Shown piece by piece: positions 51,821 to 60,135 of a DNA stretch of 64,000 nucleotides. A model generated the notes under the pieces. It did no database searches, had not been told where the DNA came from, and was given only the letters and a program-made list of their open reading frames with translations. The DNA is taken from NCBI RefSeq assembly GCF_006438825.1, contig NZ_RCZP01000015.1, positions 61,825 through 125,824 of the forward strand, written 5' to 3'. Position numbers and translations under genes: made by a program. Each line of letters begins with the position of its first letter. Position 1 is the first letter of the stretch. Source of the DNA: Muricoccus nepalensis. Its GTDB lineage: Bacteria; Pseudomonadota; Alphaproteobacteria; Acetobacterales; Acetobacteraceae.

Positions 51821-52558
51821 TTAAGGTTGATCGTAACGATTTTCTCCGAGGTTTACTAGGTGAATCACGATGGCGCGATTGGTGCTCTTCTGCTGCTTGA
51901 AGCAACCGCATCGGGCGACGTCCACACCGGCATGCCCCTCCCCAGGGCAGCACAAGACCTCGCAGGGTCCGCCAACCACCATCGTGGACGCCCCAGGGTT
52001 CTGTCCTCTGAAGCTGTTGCTTCTAAGGGCCACCCTTCCCTGCCCGTTGTTTGGCCGTGCACCGCACGGGGTGCGCCGCAGCGCTCGCCTAAACTAGTCG
52101 CGGCCGCCGGGCCTCCCGGCACCTTCTCCTCGGCGCCGGGTGGCCAGCGCCTTCCCTGGCACAGCGCCCCGAACCCAGCGGACACGAGCGTCCTCGTGCC
52201 GCACCAGCCCGCCGTGCCGCCGGAGGCGGGCGCGCTGCTGGCCGGACCCGGCGAGGGGACCCGCGCGATGATCGAGGCCCGGCACAGGTTTTGTTCCGAG
52301 GTTCAGAAAGGAGGATGCAGGACGAGGGCTGAGGCTCGCGTGGAGGCTCCTTTGCGTCCAAAGCCTTATCGGCTGATGACACGCCTTGCTCCAACCCAAT
52401 GACAGGCAATGCTGAGGAAGGGTGTCCAGATTTCAGGGGTCAGGGTGCGCCCGAGGTCTGGCGTTGCTGATGCCTCGACAAGGGGAGGCACCCCGCTCGC
52501 TCACCGGCACGCCGCCCCTTCCGCGAGGGGCGCGCGGGGTCGCCGACGGCTGGGCGCG
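51821..52558. other. Gene-free stretch between the cellulose and pca operons
   Basis: About 740 bp with long open frames but no recognisable protein on either strand. The part next to 51820-51870 probably contains the cellulose-operon promoter. I see no RNA gene. Confidence 0.45.
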
Positions 52559-53200
52559 CTAGATGTCGAAGAAAACCGTCTCGCCCTCGCCCTGGAGGCG
52601 GATGTCGAGCACGTAGGTCGGCACGCCGTCCCGCTCCTCGCGCCGCGCGACGAGGGTCTTCCGGCGTTCCGGCTGCTCGATGATGTTCAGCACCGGGTCC
52701 TCGGCGTTCCGCGCCTCCTCGTCGCCGAAGTAAAGACGGGTGTGGAGGCCAAGGTTGATGCCGCGGGCGGTGATCCAGAGGCTGAGATGCGGCGCCATCA
52801 GCCGGTGCCCGCGGCGCCCCTCGACCGGGCCGGGCTTGATCGTGTCGAAGAACCAGAGGCCGGTCGCGAAGTCGGTGCCGGTGCGGCCCCAGCCGCGAAA
52901 GGCCGGGTCGGCGTCCTTGCCGCCCTGCTGGTCCGCGGGGCTCGCGTAGCGCCCCGCCGCGTCGGCCTGCCACAGCTCGACCATGGCGTCGCGGACGAGC
53001 GCGCCGGTGCCGTCAAAGATTCGGCCCTCCACGCGGATGCGCTCCCCCTTGGTCTCCGGCGTCACCAGCGCGGTGCCGAGGTCCGCCTCGAAGATCGCGA
53101 AGCCGGCCTGGCGCGGGATGAGGCCGATATGCACGTAGGGCCCCGCCGTCTGGGACGGCGTCTCGGGCAGGTATCCCAGGGCGTCGGGGGTGAGCACCAT
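52559..53200 (-). CDS. pcaG: Protocatechuate 3,4-dioxygenase alpha subunit
   Basis: 213 residues. PETPSQTAGPYVHIGLIPRQ, IRVEGRIFDGTGALVRDAMV, ELWQADAAGRYASP, FRGWGRTGTDFATGLWFFDT and HLSLWITARGINLGLHTRLY are the intradiol dioxygenase blocks; the alpha subunit lacks the full Tyr/Tyr/His/His iron set that is in PcaH. With PcaH it opens protocatechuate to beta-carboxymuconate. One base separates its start from the pcaH stop. Confidence 0.93.
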   Translation of the reverse strand: MVLTPDALGYLPETPSQTAGPYVHIGLIPRQAGFAIFEADLGTALVTPETKGERIRVEGRIFDGTGALVRDAMVELWQADAAGRYASPADQQGGKDADPAFRGWGRTGTDFATGLWFFDTIKPGPVEGRRGHRLMAPHLSLWITARGINLGLHTRLYFGDEEARNAEDPVLNIIEQPERRKTLVARREERDGVPTYVLDIRLQGEGETVFFDI

Positions 53201-53201
53201 C

Positions 53202-53948
53202 CTAGTTTCCCTCCAGCCGGTTCTCGAACAGGGTCGAGCGGGAGCCCCGCAGCACGATGTCCCACCGATAGGCGAGGGTGTGCAGCGGGATGGTCGCGCC
53301 GAGGTCGAGCCGCGCCACGAGGCGCTCCCGCGCCGCGGGGTCGGGGATCGTGGCGAGAATGCTGTCATGCGGGATCAGCGGGTCGCCCTCGAAGTACATC
53401 TGGCTGATCAGGCGCTGCGCGAAGCCCGTGCCAAAGACCGAGAGGTGGATATGGGCGGGCCGCCAGTCGTTGCCGCGGTTGCGGTAGGGATAGGGGCCGG
53501 GCTTGACCGTGCGGAAGTGGTAGCGGCCCTCGGCATCCGTCAGGCAGCGCCCGCAGCCGCCGAAGTTCGGGTCGATCGGCGCTTCGTAGCGGTCGTTGAC
53601 GTGGCGGTAGCGCCCGGACGCGTTGGCCTGCCAGAACTCCACCAGCACGCCCGGGACCGGCCGCGCGTTGCCGTCCAGCACGCGGCCGTGGACGATGATC
53701 CGCTCGCCGATGGGGTCGCCGTCCTTGGCGAAGTTGCGGAACAGGTCGTTGTCGAGCGGGCCGAGCTCGTGCTGCCCGAAGACCGGCCCCGTCACCTCGG
53801 TGAGCGAGTTCTGCAACGAGAGAAGCGGGAAGCGCTGCGACCGGAAGACGCTCGTCTTGTAGACTGGCGTGAGGGACGGCGGGTGCGCCGTCATGTCGCG
53901 CGGGATGAACTCGGAGACGTGGTTCACGTCGGGCCTCCTCTCGGTCAT
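53202..53948 (-). CDS. pcaH: Protocatechuate 3,4-dioxygenase beta subunit
   Basis: 248 residues from the ATG after GGGAGG. The iron-binding residues are in ANASGRYRHVND (Tyr), GPYPYRNRGNDWRPAHIHLS (Tyr, His-x-His), with GPVFGQHELGPLDNDL near the front. Catalytic beta subunit of the ring-cleaving enzyme of the beta-ketoadipate pathway. Order on the minus strand: Bug protein, BKACE enzyme, pcaH, pcaG; short spacers suggest one operon driven from about 55.85 kb. Confidence 0.94.
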   Translation of the reverse strand: MTERRPDVNHVSEFIPRDMTAHPPSLTPVYKTSVFRSQRFPLLSLQNSLTEVTGPVFGQHELGPLDNDLFRNFAKDGDPIGERIIVHGRVLDGNARPVPGVLVEFWQANASGRYRHVNDRYEAPIDPNFGGCGRCLTDAEGRYHFRTVKPGPYPYRNRGNDWRPAHIHLSVFGTGFAQRLISQMYFEGDPLIPHDSILATIPDPAARERLVARLDLGATIPLHTLAYRWDIVLRGSRSTLFENRLEGN

Positions 53949-53961
53949 GGCGAGCCTCCCC

Positions 53962-54795
53962 TCAGGCGGCGGGCAGGCCGAGCAGCGCCCGCGCCTCCGC
54001 CGGCGTCGCCGGCCGGCGCCCCGCCGCACGGATCATCGAGGCGGCCAGGCCCACGAGCTCCGCGTTGCTCGCGGCCAGGCGATCCTTGCTGACGCGGATG
54101 TTGTCCTCGAGTCCGGTCCGCACCCCGTCGGCGCCGCGGGCGAGCGCCCATTGCATGACCCGCGCCTGCTCGCGCCCGATGCCGGCGGCCGTCCAGGTGG
54201 CCCCGGGCAGCACAACCTTTAGCTCGGCCAGGAGGATGTCCAGCAGCCGTTCCTCGGCGGGCATCGCGTTCTTCACGCCGAGGACGAACTGCACGTGCGG
54301 CCGGTCGTGCATCAGCCCGGCCTCGACGAGCCGCTTCGCGCCGTGGAGGTGCGAGAGGTCGAACACCTCGATCTCCGGCAGTACGCCATGCGCCCGCATC
54401 TTGGTCGCGAGGTCCGTCACCAGCGCCGCCGGGTTCTCGTAGACGATGGTGGGGAAGTTCACGGAACCGGTGGAGAGCGAGGCCATGTCCGGCCGCCGGT
54501 CCAGCGCGTTGCCCCTCGCCGCCGGATCCCGGCCCCGCCCGCCTGTCGAGAACTGCACGATCATGCCCGGGCAGTGCCGGCGCACCCCCTCCTGCACCCG
54601 CGCGAAGAGCGCGGGGTCGGAGGAGGAGCTCTCGTCCGGGTTGCGGACGTGGATGTGCACGAGCGCGGCCCCGGCCTCGTAGGCCGCCCGCGTGCTCTCG
54701 ACCTGCTCCTCGGGCGTGGTCGGGACGGCCGGGTTGTCCTTCTTGCGCGGAACCGAGCCCGTGATGGCGACCGCGAGGACGCAGGGTTGGGTCAT
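53962..54795 (-). CDS. BKACE-family (DUF849) beta-keto acid cleavage enzyme
   Basis: 277 residues, typical length. Zinc ligands HIH in ALVHIHVRNPDESSSSDPAL, then VQFSTGGRGRDPAARGN, SLSTGSVNFP, EIEVFDLSHL and GIGREQARVMQWALARGADG, RTGLEDNIRVS are the BKACE landmarks. These enzymes cleave a beta-keto acid with acetyl-CoA to a CoA ester and acetoacetate. Placed between a Bug binding protein and pcaHG, it may act on a keto acid from aromatic degradation; substrate is inference. Confidence 0.9.
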   Translation of the reverse strand: MTQPCVLAVAITGSVPRKKDNPAVPTTPEEQVESTRAAYEAGAALVHIHVRNPDESSSSDPALFARVQEGVRRHCPGMIVQFSTGGRGRDPAARGNALDRRPDMASLSTGSVNFPTIVYENPAALVTDLATKMRAHGVLPEIEVFDLSHLHGAKRLVEAGLMHDRPHVQFVLGVKNAMPAEERLLDILLAELKVVLPGATWTAAGIGREQARVMQWALARGADGVRTGLEDNIRVSKDRLAASNAELVGLAASMIRAAGRRPATPAEARALLGLPAA

Positions 54796-54847
54796 GTCGT
54801 CCGTCTTTCCTTCCGGCCTTCCTTCCGGCCTTCCGCGCCGCGCGTCC

Positions 54848-55828
54848 CTACTCCGCGGTGATGCCGCGGGTGCGGATCACCTCGCCCCACTTGCCGCTCT
54901 CGGTCGCGAGATAGGCCGGGAACTCCTCGGGCGTGCCGGGCGTCACCGCGTTCGCGGCGGCGTTCAGGCGGGAGAGGATGTCAGGGTCCTTCAGCGTCGC
55001 CAGCATGGCCGCGTTCAGCTTGCGGATCACCGGCTCGGGCGTGCCCGCGGGCGCCAGCAGCGCGAACTGGGAGGAGCACTCGAAGCCGGGCAGCCCGGCC
55101 TCCGCGATCGTCGGCACCTCCGGCGCCAGCGGCGAGCGCTGTAGGCTGGAGACGCCGAGCGGGACGACGCTCTTCGCCGCGATCAGCGGCAGCGCCGTCA
55201 CGGCGTCCACGAAGGCCATCTGCACCTCCTTGGAGAGCATCGCCTGCACCGCCGGGGCGCCGCCGCGGTAGGTGACGTTCAGGACGTCGATGTCGGCCAT
55301 CTTCAGGAACAGCTCGGTCGCGAGATGGGCGGAGGAGCCGGCGCCGGAGGAGGCATAGGAGAGCTTGCCGGGCTGGCGCTTGGCCAGGGCCACCAGCTCG
55401 GCGACCGTCGTGGCGCCGGTCGCGGGCGTGGTGCAGAGGAAGATCGGCGTCTCCGCGACGCGCCCGATCGGCGCGAAGGCGCGCGCGTCGTCGTAGCCCT
55501 TGTTCGGGAAGAGGTGCGTCGCCATCGCGTAGGTGGAGTTCACCCCGAGCAGGATGGTGTAGCCGTCGGGCCGCGCGCGGGCGACGGAGGCGTGGCCGAT
55601 GGTGCCCGAGGCCCCCGCGCGGTTCTCCACCACCACCTGCTGGCCGAGCTGGCGGCTCATGCCCTGGGCAAGGAGCCGGCCGACGAAGTCCGTGGACCCG
55701 CCCGGCGCCCAGGAGACGACGAGGGTGATGGGGCGGCTGGGGTAGTCGGCCTGCGCCCGGGCGGGCGCGGCCCGGGTGGCGGCGAGGGCGGCGAGGCCGG
55801 TGCCGAGCAGGCGGCGGGTGATGGTCAT
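54848..55828 (-). CDS. Bug-type tripartite tricarboxylate transporter binding protein
   Basis: 326 residues from the ATG 9 nt after AAGGAGG. Twin-arginine-like signal TRRLLGTGLAALAATRAAPA, then YPSRPITLVVSWAPGGSTDF, VVENRAGASGTIGHASVARA, PDGYTILLG and EVPTIAEAGLPGFECSS: the standard Bug/TctC pattern. Periplasmic binding of a small carboxylate, probably an aromatic or keto acid feeding the adjacent enzymes. No TctA/TctB partners are here, as is common for Bug proteins. Divergent from aroE across a 91-bp intergenic region. Confidence 0.92.
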   Translation of the reverse strand: MTITRRLLGTGLAALAATRAAPARAQADYPSRPITLVVSWAPGGSTDFVGRLLAQGMSRQLGQQVVVENRAGASGTIGHASVARARPDGYTILLGVNSTYAMATHLFPNKGYDDARAFAPIGRVAETPIFLCTTPATGATTVAELVALAKRQPGKLSYASSGAGSSAHLATELFLKMADIDVLNVTYRGGAPAVQAMLSKEVQMAFVDAVTALPLIAAKSVVPLGVSSLQRSPLAPEVPTIAEAGLPGFECSSQFALLAPAGTPEPVIRKLNAAMLATLKDPDILSRLNAAANAVTPGTPEEFPAYLATESGKWGEVIRTRGITAE

Positions 55829-55870
55829 CTTGATGTTCCTCCTTGGGCGCTCGAAGCGCGTTGAGGCGTT

Positions 55871-55888
55871 ATGTACTAAATGGTACAT
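55871..55888. promoter_or_regulatory. Palindromic operator candidate between the Bug operon and aroE
   Basis: ATGTACTA-AA-TGGTACAT is an 18-bp inverted repeat with one mismatch, centred between two divergent genes (starts at 55828 and 55920). Size and position fit a TetR-type operator controlling both; a TetR gene is the second gene away at 56835-57512. Which protein binds is inference. Confidence 0.6.
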
Positions 55889-55919
55889 TGGAAGCTCAAG
55901 AGAAAAAGGAACGTCCGGC

Positions 55920-56825
55920 ATGGCCGATCCCACCCCGCGCCACCCCGCTGCTGCGCCTTACACGGAAGGCAACTCCGCCCTGCTCGGGCTGATCGGCGCG
56001 GGGATCGGCCTCTCGCGCACCCCCGCGATGCACGAGGCGGAGGCGCAGGCCCTCGGCCTCCGCTGCGTCTACCGGCTGATCGACCTCACCCGCCTGGGGC
56101 TCGGCCCGGAGGCGCTGCCGGAGCTGCTCGCCTCGGCCGAGCGCATGGGCTTCACGGGGCTCAACATCACCTTTCCCTGCAAGCAGGCGGTGATCCCGCT
56201 CCTCGACGAGCTGTCGGAGGAGGCGAAGGCCCTCGGGGCGGTGAACACGGTGGTGCTGCGCGACGGGCGGCGGGTCGGCCACAACACAGACTGCCCCGGC
56301 TTCGCGGAGGGCTTCCGCCGCCAGCTTCCGGGTGCCGCGCTCGGCCAGGTGGTGCAGCTCGGCGCCGGGGGCGCCGGCGCGGCCGTGGCCCACGCGATGC
56401 TGGCCATGGGCACGGGGTCCCTCTCCCTGTTCGACCAGGACCCCGCCCGGGCGGCGGATCTCGCGGCGGCGCTCTGCGCGCGCTTCGGCGCGGGGCGCGC
56501 CGCGGCCGGCGCCGACCTGGCGGCGGCGATGGCGCGGGCGGACGGCCTCGTCCACGCGACGCCCACGGGGACGGCTGCCCATCCCGGCCTGCCGCTGCCG
56601 GCGGCGCTGCTGCACCCGCGCCTCTGGGTCTCCGAGATCGTCTACTTCCCGCTCGAGACGCCGCTGCTGCGCGAGGCGCGGGCGCTCGGCTGCCGCACGG
56701 CGCATGGCGGCGGCATGGCGGTGTTCCAGGCCGTCCACGCCTTCCGGCTCTTCACCGGGCTGGAACCCGACGCAGCGCGCATGGAGGCGCACTTCGCGGC
56801 GCTGGGCGAGTCCAGCGCCGGCTAG
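55920..56825 (+). CDS. aroE: Shikimate/quinate dehydrogenase family protein
   Basis: 301 residues from the ATG 9 nt after AAGGA. LLGLIGAGIGLSRTPAMHEA, NITFPCKQAVIPLLDEL with Lys87, GHNTDCPGF with Asp123 and the nucleotide loop LGAGGAGAAVAHAM at 146-159 are the AroE features. The first motif has GIGLSRTPAMH in place of the usual P-I-x-H-S-x-S-P-x-x-H, as in catabolic homologues. Its place beside pcaGH suggests oxidation of shikimate or quinate toward protocatechuate rather than biosynthesis. Symbol denotes family. Confidence 0.85.
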   Translation: MADPTPRHPAAAPYTEGNSALLGLIGAGIGLSRTPAMHEAEAQALGLRCVYRLIDLTRLGLGPEALPELLASAERMGFTGLNITFPCKQAVIPLLDELSEEAKALGAVNTVVLRDGRRVGHNTDCPGFAEGFRRQLPGAALGQVVQLGAGGAGAAVAHAMLAMGTGSLSLFDQDPARAADLAAALCARFGAGRAAAGADLAAAMARADGLVHATPTGTAAHPGLPLPAALLHPRLWVSEIVYFPLETPLLREARALGCRTAHGGGMAVFQAVHAFRLFTGLEPDAARMEAHFAALGESSAG

Positions 56826-56834
56826 GCGCCGCCG

Positions 56835-57512
56835 TCAGCCCGGCTGGAGGAAGGCGAGCACGGCCTGAACGAGCATCCGGCGCTGCGCCTGCGCCACCGC
56901 CGGGTCCCCGAGGTCGCGGCCGAAGATGGCCTGCAGCGTGTGCCGGTTGCTCACCCGGTGAAAGCTGACGCCGTTGATGAGGATGTGGAGGTCGAGCGGG
57001 TCCACGCCGGGCCGGAAGCACCCCGCGCGCTCGCCGCGCTCGAGCAGGTGGCGCATGGTGGCCACCACCTCGGCGTTGCGGCGAACGATGGTCGCGTTCG
57101 CGCGCACGTGCCGCGCCTGCTCGATGTTCTCGGCGGCGACGAGGCGGACGAAGGCGGGGTGGTCGTGGTGGTAGTCGAAGGTGCTCTCCACCAGGCGGCG
57201 CATGGCCTCCGCGGGCGGAAGGGTGTCGAGCTGCAGCGCGCGCTCGACGTCGCGGATGCCGGCATAGGCGCGTTCGATCACCGCGCGGTAGAGGCCCCCC
57301 TTGGAGCCGAAGTAGTAGTAGATCATCCGCTTCGTCGTGCGCGTCCGCGCCGCGATCTCGTCGACCCGTGCCCCGGCCAGCCCCCCCTCGGCGAAGGCGA
57401 GCGTCGCCACCTCGAGGATCTCCTGCCGGGTCTGCTCGGCGTCCCGCTGGCGGGCCTCCCGCGGCGGGTCCGCCTCAAGGCCGAGAAGGTCCGGGGGGGT
57501 CTCTGCGGTCAT
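56835..57512 (-). CDS. TetR-family transcriptional regulator
   Basis: 225 residues. The helix-turn-helix is at ~25-70: EQTRQEILEVATLAFAEGGL, ARVDEIAARTRTTKRMIYYY, FGSKGGLYRAVIERAY. The C-terminal ligand domain (FDYHHDHPAFVRLVAAENIE) is of the YcdC/RutR-like TetR_C type. It ends 9 nt from the aroE stop, convergent, and is divergent from the extradiol dioxygenase gene, so it probably regulates this aromatic cluster. Confidence 0.9.
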   Translation of the reverse strand: MTAETPPDLLGLEADPPREARQRDAEQTRQEILEVATLAFAEGGLAGARVDEIAARTRTTKRMIYYYFGSKGGLYRAVIERAYAGIRDVERALQLDTLPPAEAMRRLVESTFDYHHDHPAFVRLVAAENIEQARHVRANATIVRRNAEVVATMRHLLERGERAGCFRPGVDPLDLHILINGVSFHRVSNRHTLQAIFGRDLGDPAVAQAQRRMLVQAVLAFLQPG

Positions 57513-57711
57513 CGTCGGTGGCCTCGGTGGTCCGTCCCCGGCCGTCCGCCATCCCGCGGGAACGGGGCGGCGTGCCTGCAGTGCGTCGTTGCGGAGGGCG
57601 GCCGCACCACTATACCGGGGGGTCATAGCACGCAAAGAAAATGCGATAGGACGCGCCGTTCCCCGGGACGCTAACACGCCGCCCTCCGGCGGTGACCGGG
57701 AGGGAGGACGC

Positions 57712-58716
57712 ATGGCGGACGACGAGCCGATCTTGGACATCGCCCATCTGGGCCATGTCGAGCTCCTGACGCCGAAGCCCGAGGAGTCCCTCCGCTTCTT
57801 CGTCGACGTCATGGGCATGACCGAGAGCGGGCGGCGGGGCGACAGCGTCTATCTGCGCGGCTGGGACGACTACGAGCGCTACTCCCTCCAGCTCACGGCC
57901 TCGCGCACCTCCGGCCTCGGCCACGCGGCCTTCCGCGCGCGCTCCCCGTGGGCGCTGGAGCGGCGCCTGGCGGCGCTGCGCGCGGACGGCGCGGAGGTCT
58001 GGGCGCAGGAGGGCGAGCTCGGCCACGGCACCGGCTGGCGCTTCCGCGATCCCGACGGGCACGTCTTCGAGCTCTACTACGACACCGAGTGGTACGAGGC
58101 GCCGCCCGAACGCCGCCCGGCGCTCAAGAACCAGGCGGAGCGCTACCCCGCGCGCGGGGTGAACGTCCGCCGGCTCGACCACTTCAACTGCCTGGCCGTG
58201 GACGTGCGGGCGAACCGCGCGTTCTTCGAGCGCAACCTCGGGCTCCGCTGCACCGAGCGCATCGAGCTCGACACGGGCGAGGAGGCGGGCATGTGGCTCA
58301 CCTCCAACAACAAGTCCTACGACTTCGCCTTCACCAAGGAGGCGCACGGCATCCCTGGCCGCTTCCACCACGTCACCTTCGCGCTCGACAGCCGCGAGGC
58401 GATCCTGCAGGCCGCCGACACCTTCCTCGAGGCCGGCGTCTTCATCGAGACTGGCCCGCACAAGCACGCGGTGCAGCAGACCTTCTTCCTCTACGTCTAC
58501 GAGCCCGGCGGAAACCGGGTGGAGGTCGCCCATGCGGGCGCGCGCCTCATCCTCGCCCCCGACTGGAAGACGATCACCTGGACGGAGGCGGAGCGGCGCC
58601 GGGGCCAGGCCTGGGGGCTCAAGACGATCGAGAGCTTCCACACCCACGGCACCCCGCCGCTGCCCGATCCCGAGACCTCTGGCGGGGACCTGTCCGGCAC
58701 GGGCATCGCGTCCTGA
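57712..58716 (+). CDS. Extradiol ring-cleavage dioxygenase, VOC type
   Basis: 334 residues from the ATG after AGGGAGGACGC. Two VOC modules: HLGHVELLTPKPEESLRFFV to HVFELYYDTEWYE, and RLDHFNCLAVDVRANRAFFE to EPGGNRVEVAHAG. Metal ligands His (NCLAVD region, RLDHFN), His (FHHVTFALD) and Glu (NRVEV) fit catechol 2,3-dioxygenases. It would meta-cleave a catecholic substrate with Fe(II) or Mn(II). Single gene, divergent from tetR. Confidence 0.9.
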   Translation: MADDEPILDIAHLGHVELLTPKPEESLRFFVDVMGMTESGRRGDSVYLRGWDDYERYSLQLTASRTSGLGHAAFRARSPWALERRLAALRADGAEVWAQEGELGHGTGWRFRDPDGHVFELYYDTEWYEAPPERRPALKNQAERYPARGVNVRRLDHFNCLAVDVRANRAFFERNLGLRCTERIELDTGEEAGMWLTSNNKSYDFAFTKEAHGIPGRFHHVTFALDSREAILQAADTFLEAGVFIETGPHKHAVQQTFFLYVYEPGGNRVEVAHAGARLILAPDWKTITWTEAERRRGQAWGLKTIESFHTHGTPPLPDPETSGGDLSGTGIAS

Positions 58717-58806
58717 CATCGGGCCGCAGGGCGCCATGATCCCCGCGGCCCAGGATGGCCGCTGGGGGTGGCCGCCCCAGCCAACGGACCGGGGCGGCCG
58801 GTCGGC

Positions 58807-59721
58807 TCAGGCGAGCCGGTTGGAGCGGACGGAGACGGAGTCGCGGGTGCCGCGGCGCGCGCCGACGACCGCGACGACCAGGCCGAGCAGCATCGTCAGG
58901 AAGATCGAGAACGAGGCCACCGAAGCGCCCTTGGCCGTGGCGTCCGCCGCCTCGCGGGCGCGCTGCTCGGCCTGCTGCAGGGCCTGCTGGGCCTGCTGCT
59001 CGGCCTGGGTGACGCGCTGCCGCGCCTCGTCCGGGCTGATGTTGTACTCGGCGGCCACCAGGGTGTTCAGCCGCTCGCGGTCGCCGTCGGACAGGTTGCC
59101 GTTGGTCACGCGCCGGCCCGCCAGGGTCGCGATCTCGGCCTTGCGCTGGTCCGAGGTCATGGAGGCGGGGGCGTTGCCCGTGCCGGCAAGCGCGCTCTGC
59201 ACCCGGTCGATCACGCCCTGCGCCGCGGACTGGGCCGCGCCGGTGCTGGTGCGGTTGGCCACCTGCTCGCCCGCGGCCGAGGCCACCGAGCCCGCGCCGC
59301 GCGCGATGCCGCCGAGGGCGCCCGTCACGCCGTTGGCCGCGGTGGAGGCGACGCCGGCCACCACGTTCCCGAGCAGCACCGCGGAGATCAGGAAGGAGGC
59401 CGCCCACATGGCCAGGCCGTGCAGCGTCGCGTCGGTGCGGCTGGCGGTGCCGGACAGCCGGGCCGCCGCGTAGCCGCCGACGCCCAGGCCGATCAGGTTG
59501 GAGACGAGCAGCCACACGCCCGCGCCGATGCCGAAGCTGGAGGCGTTGGGCGTGTCGCGCGCGGTGGCGTCGACGAAGGTCGCGCCGATCGCGGCGCCGA
59601 GGACGTTGAGCATGAGGCCGAGGGCGAGCGCCACGATGGCGCCGGCGAAGACGGCGCCCCAGGAGATTCGGGGCAGCGGGGCGGCGGCCACCGGGGCCGG
59701 GTTCGGGTAGGTCGAGGACAT
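58807..59721 (-). CDS. PhnA-like integral membrane protein
   Basis: 304 residues. Membrane segments at ~20-50 (ISWGAVFAGAIVALALGLML), ~65-90 (GAGVWLLVSNLIGLGVGGYA), ~105-130 (AMWAASFLISAVLLGNVVAG) and the C-terminal FSIFLTMLLGLVVAVVGARR. A ~110-residue soluble coiled part lies between (EARQRVTQAEQQAQQALQQA). Alphaproteobacterial relatives are annotated PhnA-like, without a proven role. Its neighbours are CsbD stress proteins. Confidence 0.75.
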   Translation of the reverse strand: MSSTYPNPAPVAAAPLPRISWGAVFAGAIVALALGLMLNVLGAAIGATFVDATARDTPNASSFGIGAGVWLLVSNLIGLGVGGYAAARLSGTASRTDATLHGLAMWAASFLISAVLLGNVVAGVASTAANGVTGALGGIARGAGSVASAAGEQVANRTSTGAAQSAAQGVIDRVQSALAGTGNAPASMTSDQRKAEIATLAGRRVTNGNLSDGDRERLNTLVAAEYNISPDEARQRVTQAEQQAQQALQQAEQRAREAADATAKGASVASFSIFLTMLLGLVVAVVGARRGTRDSVSVRSNRLA

Positions 59722-59804
59722 GGGTCTCGTCTTTCAGGCCGCGCGGGCCTTGGGGAGGGAGGCGGCCCGCGTGGCAGGCCGCGAAGGAGGTGGTGGAGGG
59801 GGGG

Positions 59805-59987
59805 CTAGCGCCCCGTGGCGTCGCGGAGGGTGTCCTTCGCGCCGCCGGCGGCGTTCTGGATCTTCCCCTCGGTCTTCTGGGCGGCGCCCTCGGCCTGGGC
59901 CTCGGCGTTGCCGGTCAGCTTTCCGAAGGCCTCCTTCACGGAGCCCGCGGCCTGCTTGGCGGCGCCCTCCAGGCGGTCCTTGTCCAT
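59805..59987 (-). CDS. CsbD-family stress protein, copy 1
   Basis: 60 residues from the ATG at MDKDRLEGAAKQAAGSVKEA. GKLTGNAEAQAEGAAQKTEG and KIQNAAGGAKDTLRD complete a CsbD domain (two amphipathic helices), typically induced by general stress in Bacillus (sigma B) and in alphaproteobacteria. A 19-nt motif, TGGGTTGGTGCG-N-CCG-N-AC on the coding strand, lies 107 nt upstream and recurs before CsbD copy 2. Confidence 0.85.
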   Translation of the reverse strand: MDKDRLEGAAKQAAGSVKEAFGKLTGNAEAQAEGAAQKTEGKIQNAAGGAKDTLRDATGR

Positions 59988-60085
59988 CGTTCTGTCCCTT
60001 GGCATGGCTCCCGGCCGGCGTGGCCGGGATTACGGGCCTGCAACAAGGAAGCCGGTCGCCGGTTTCAGCGGGCCCGGCCACCGGC

Positions 60086-60106
60086 CAGTTCGGACGCACC
60101 AACCCA
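60086..60106 (-). promoter_or_regulatory. Shared csbD upstream motif, copy 1
   Basis: On the minus strand TGGGTTGGTGCGTCCGAACT (60087-60106), 107 nt from the end of its TGGGTTGGTGCG core to the csbD copy 1 start. The core and the following CCG-x-AC recur in the same orientation before csbD copy 2. Confidence 0.45.
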
Positions 60107-60135
60107 GTGGTGAAATCTGCACGCCGGGGCGCCGG

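Noticed and set aside
52089..52110. ACTAGT followed by GCGGCCGC resembling a cloning-vector linker
   Set aside because: Both sites occur by chance in high-GC DNA and no vector sequence surrounds them.
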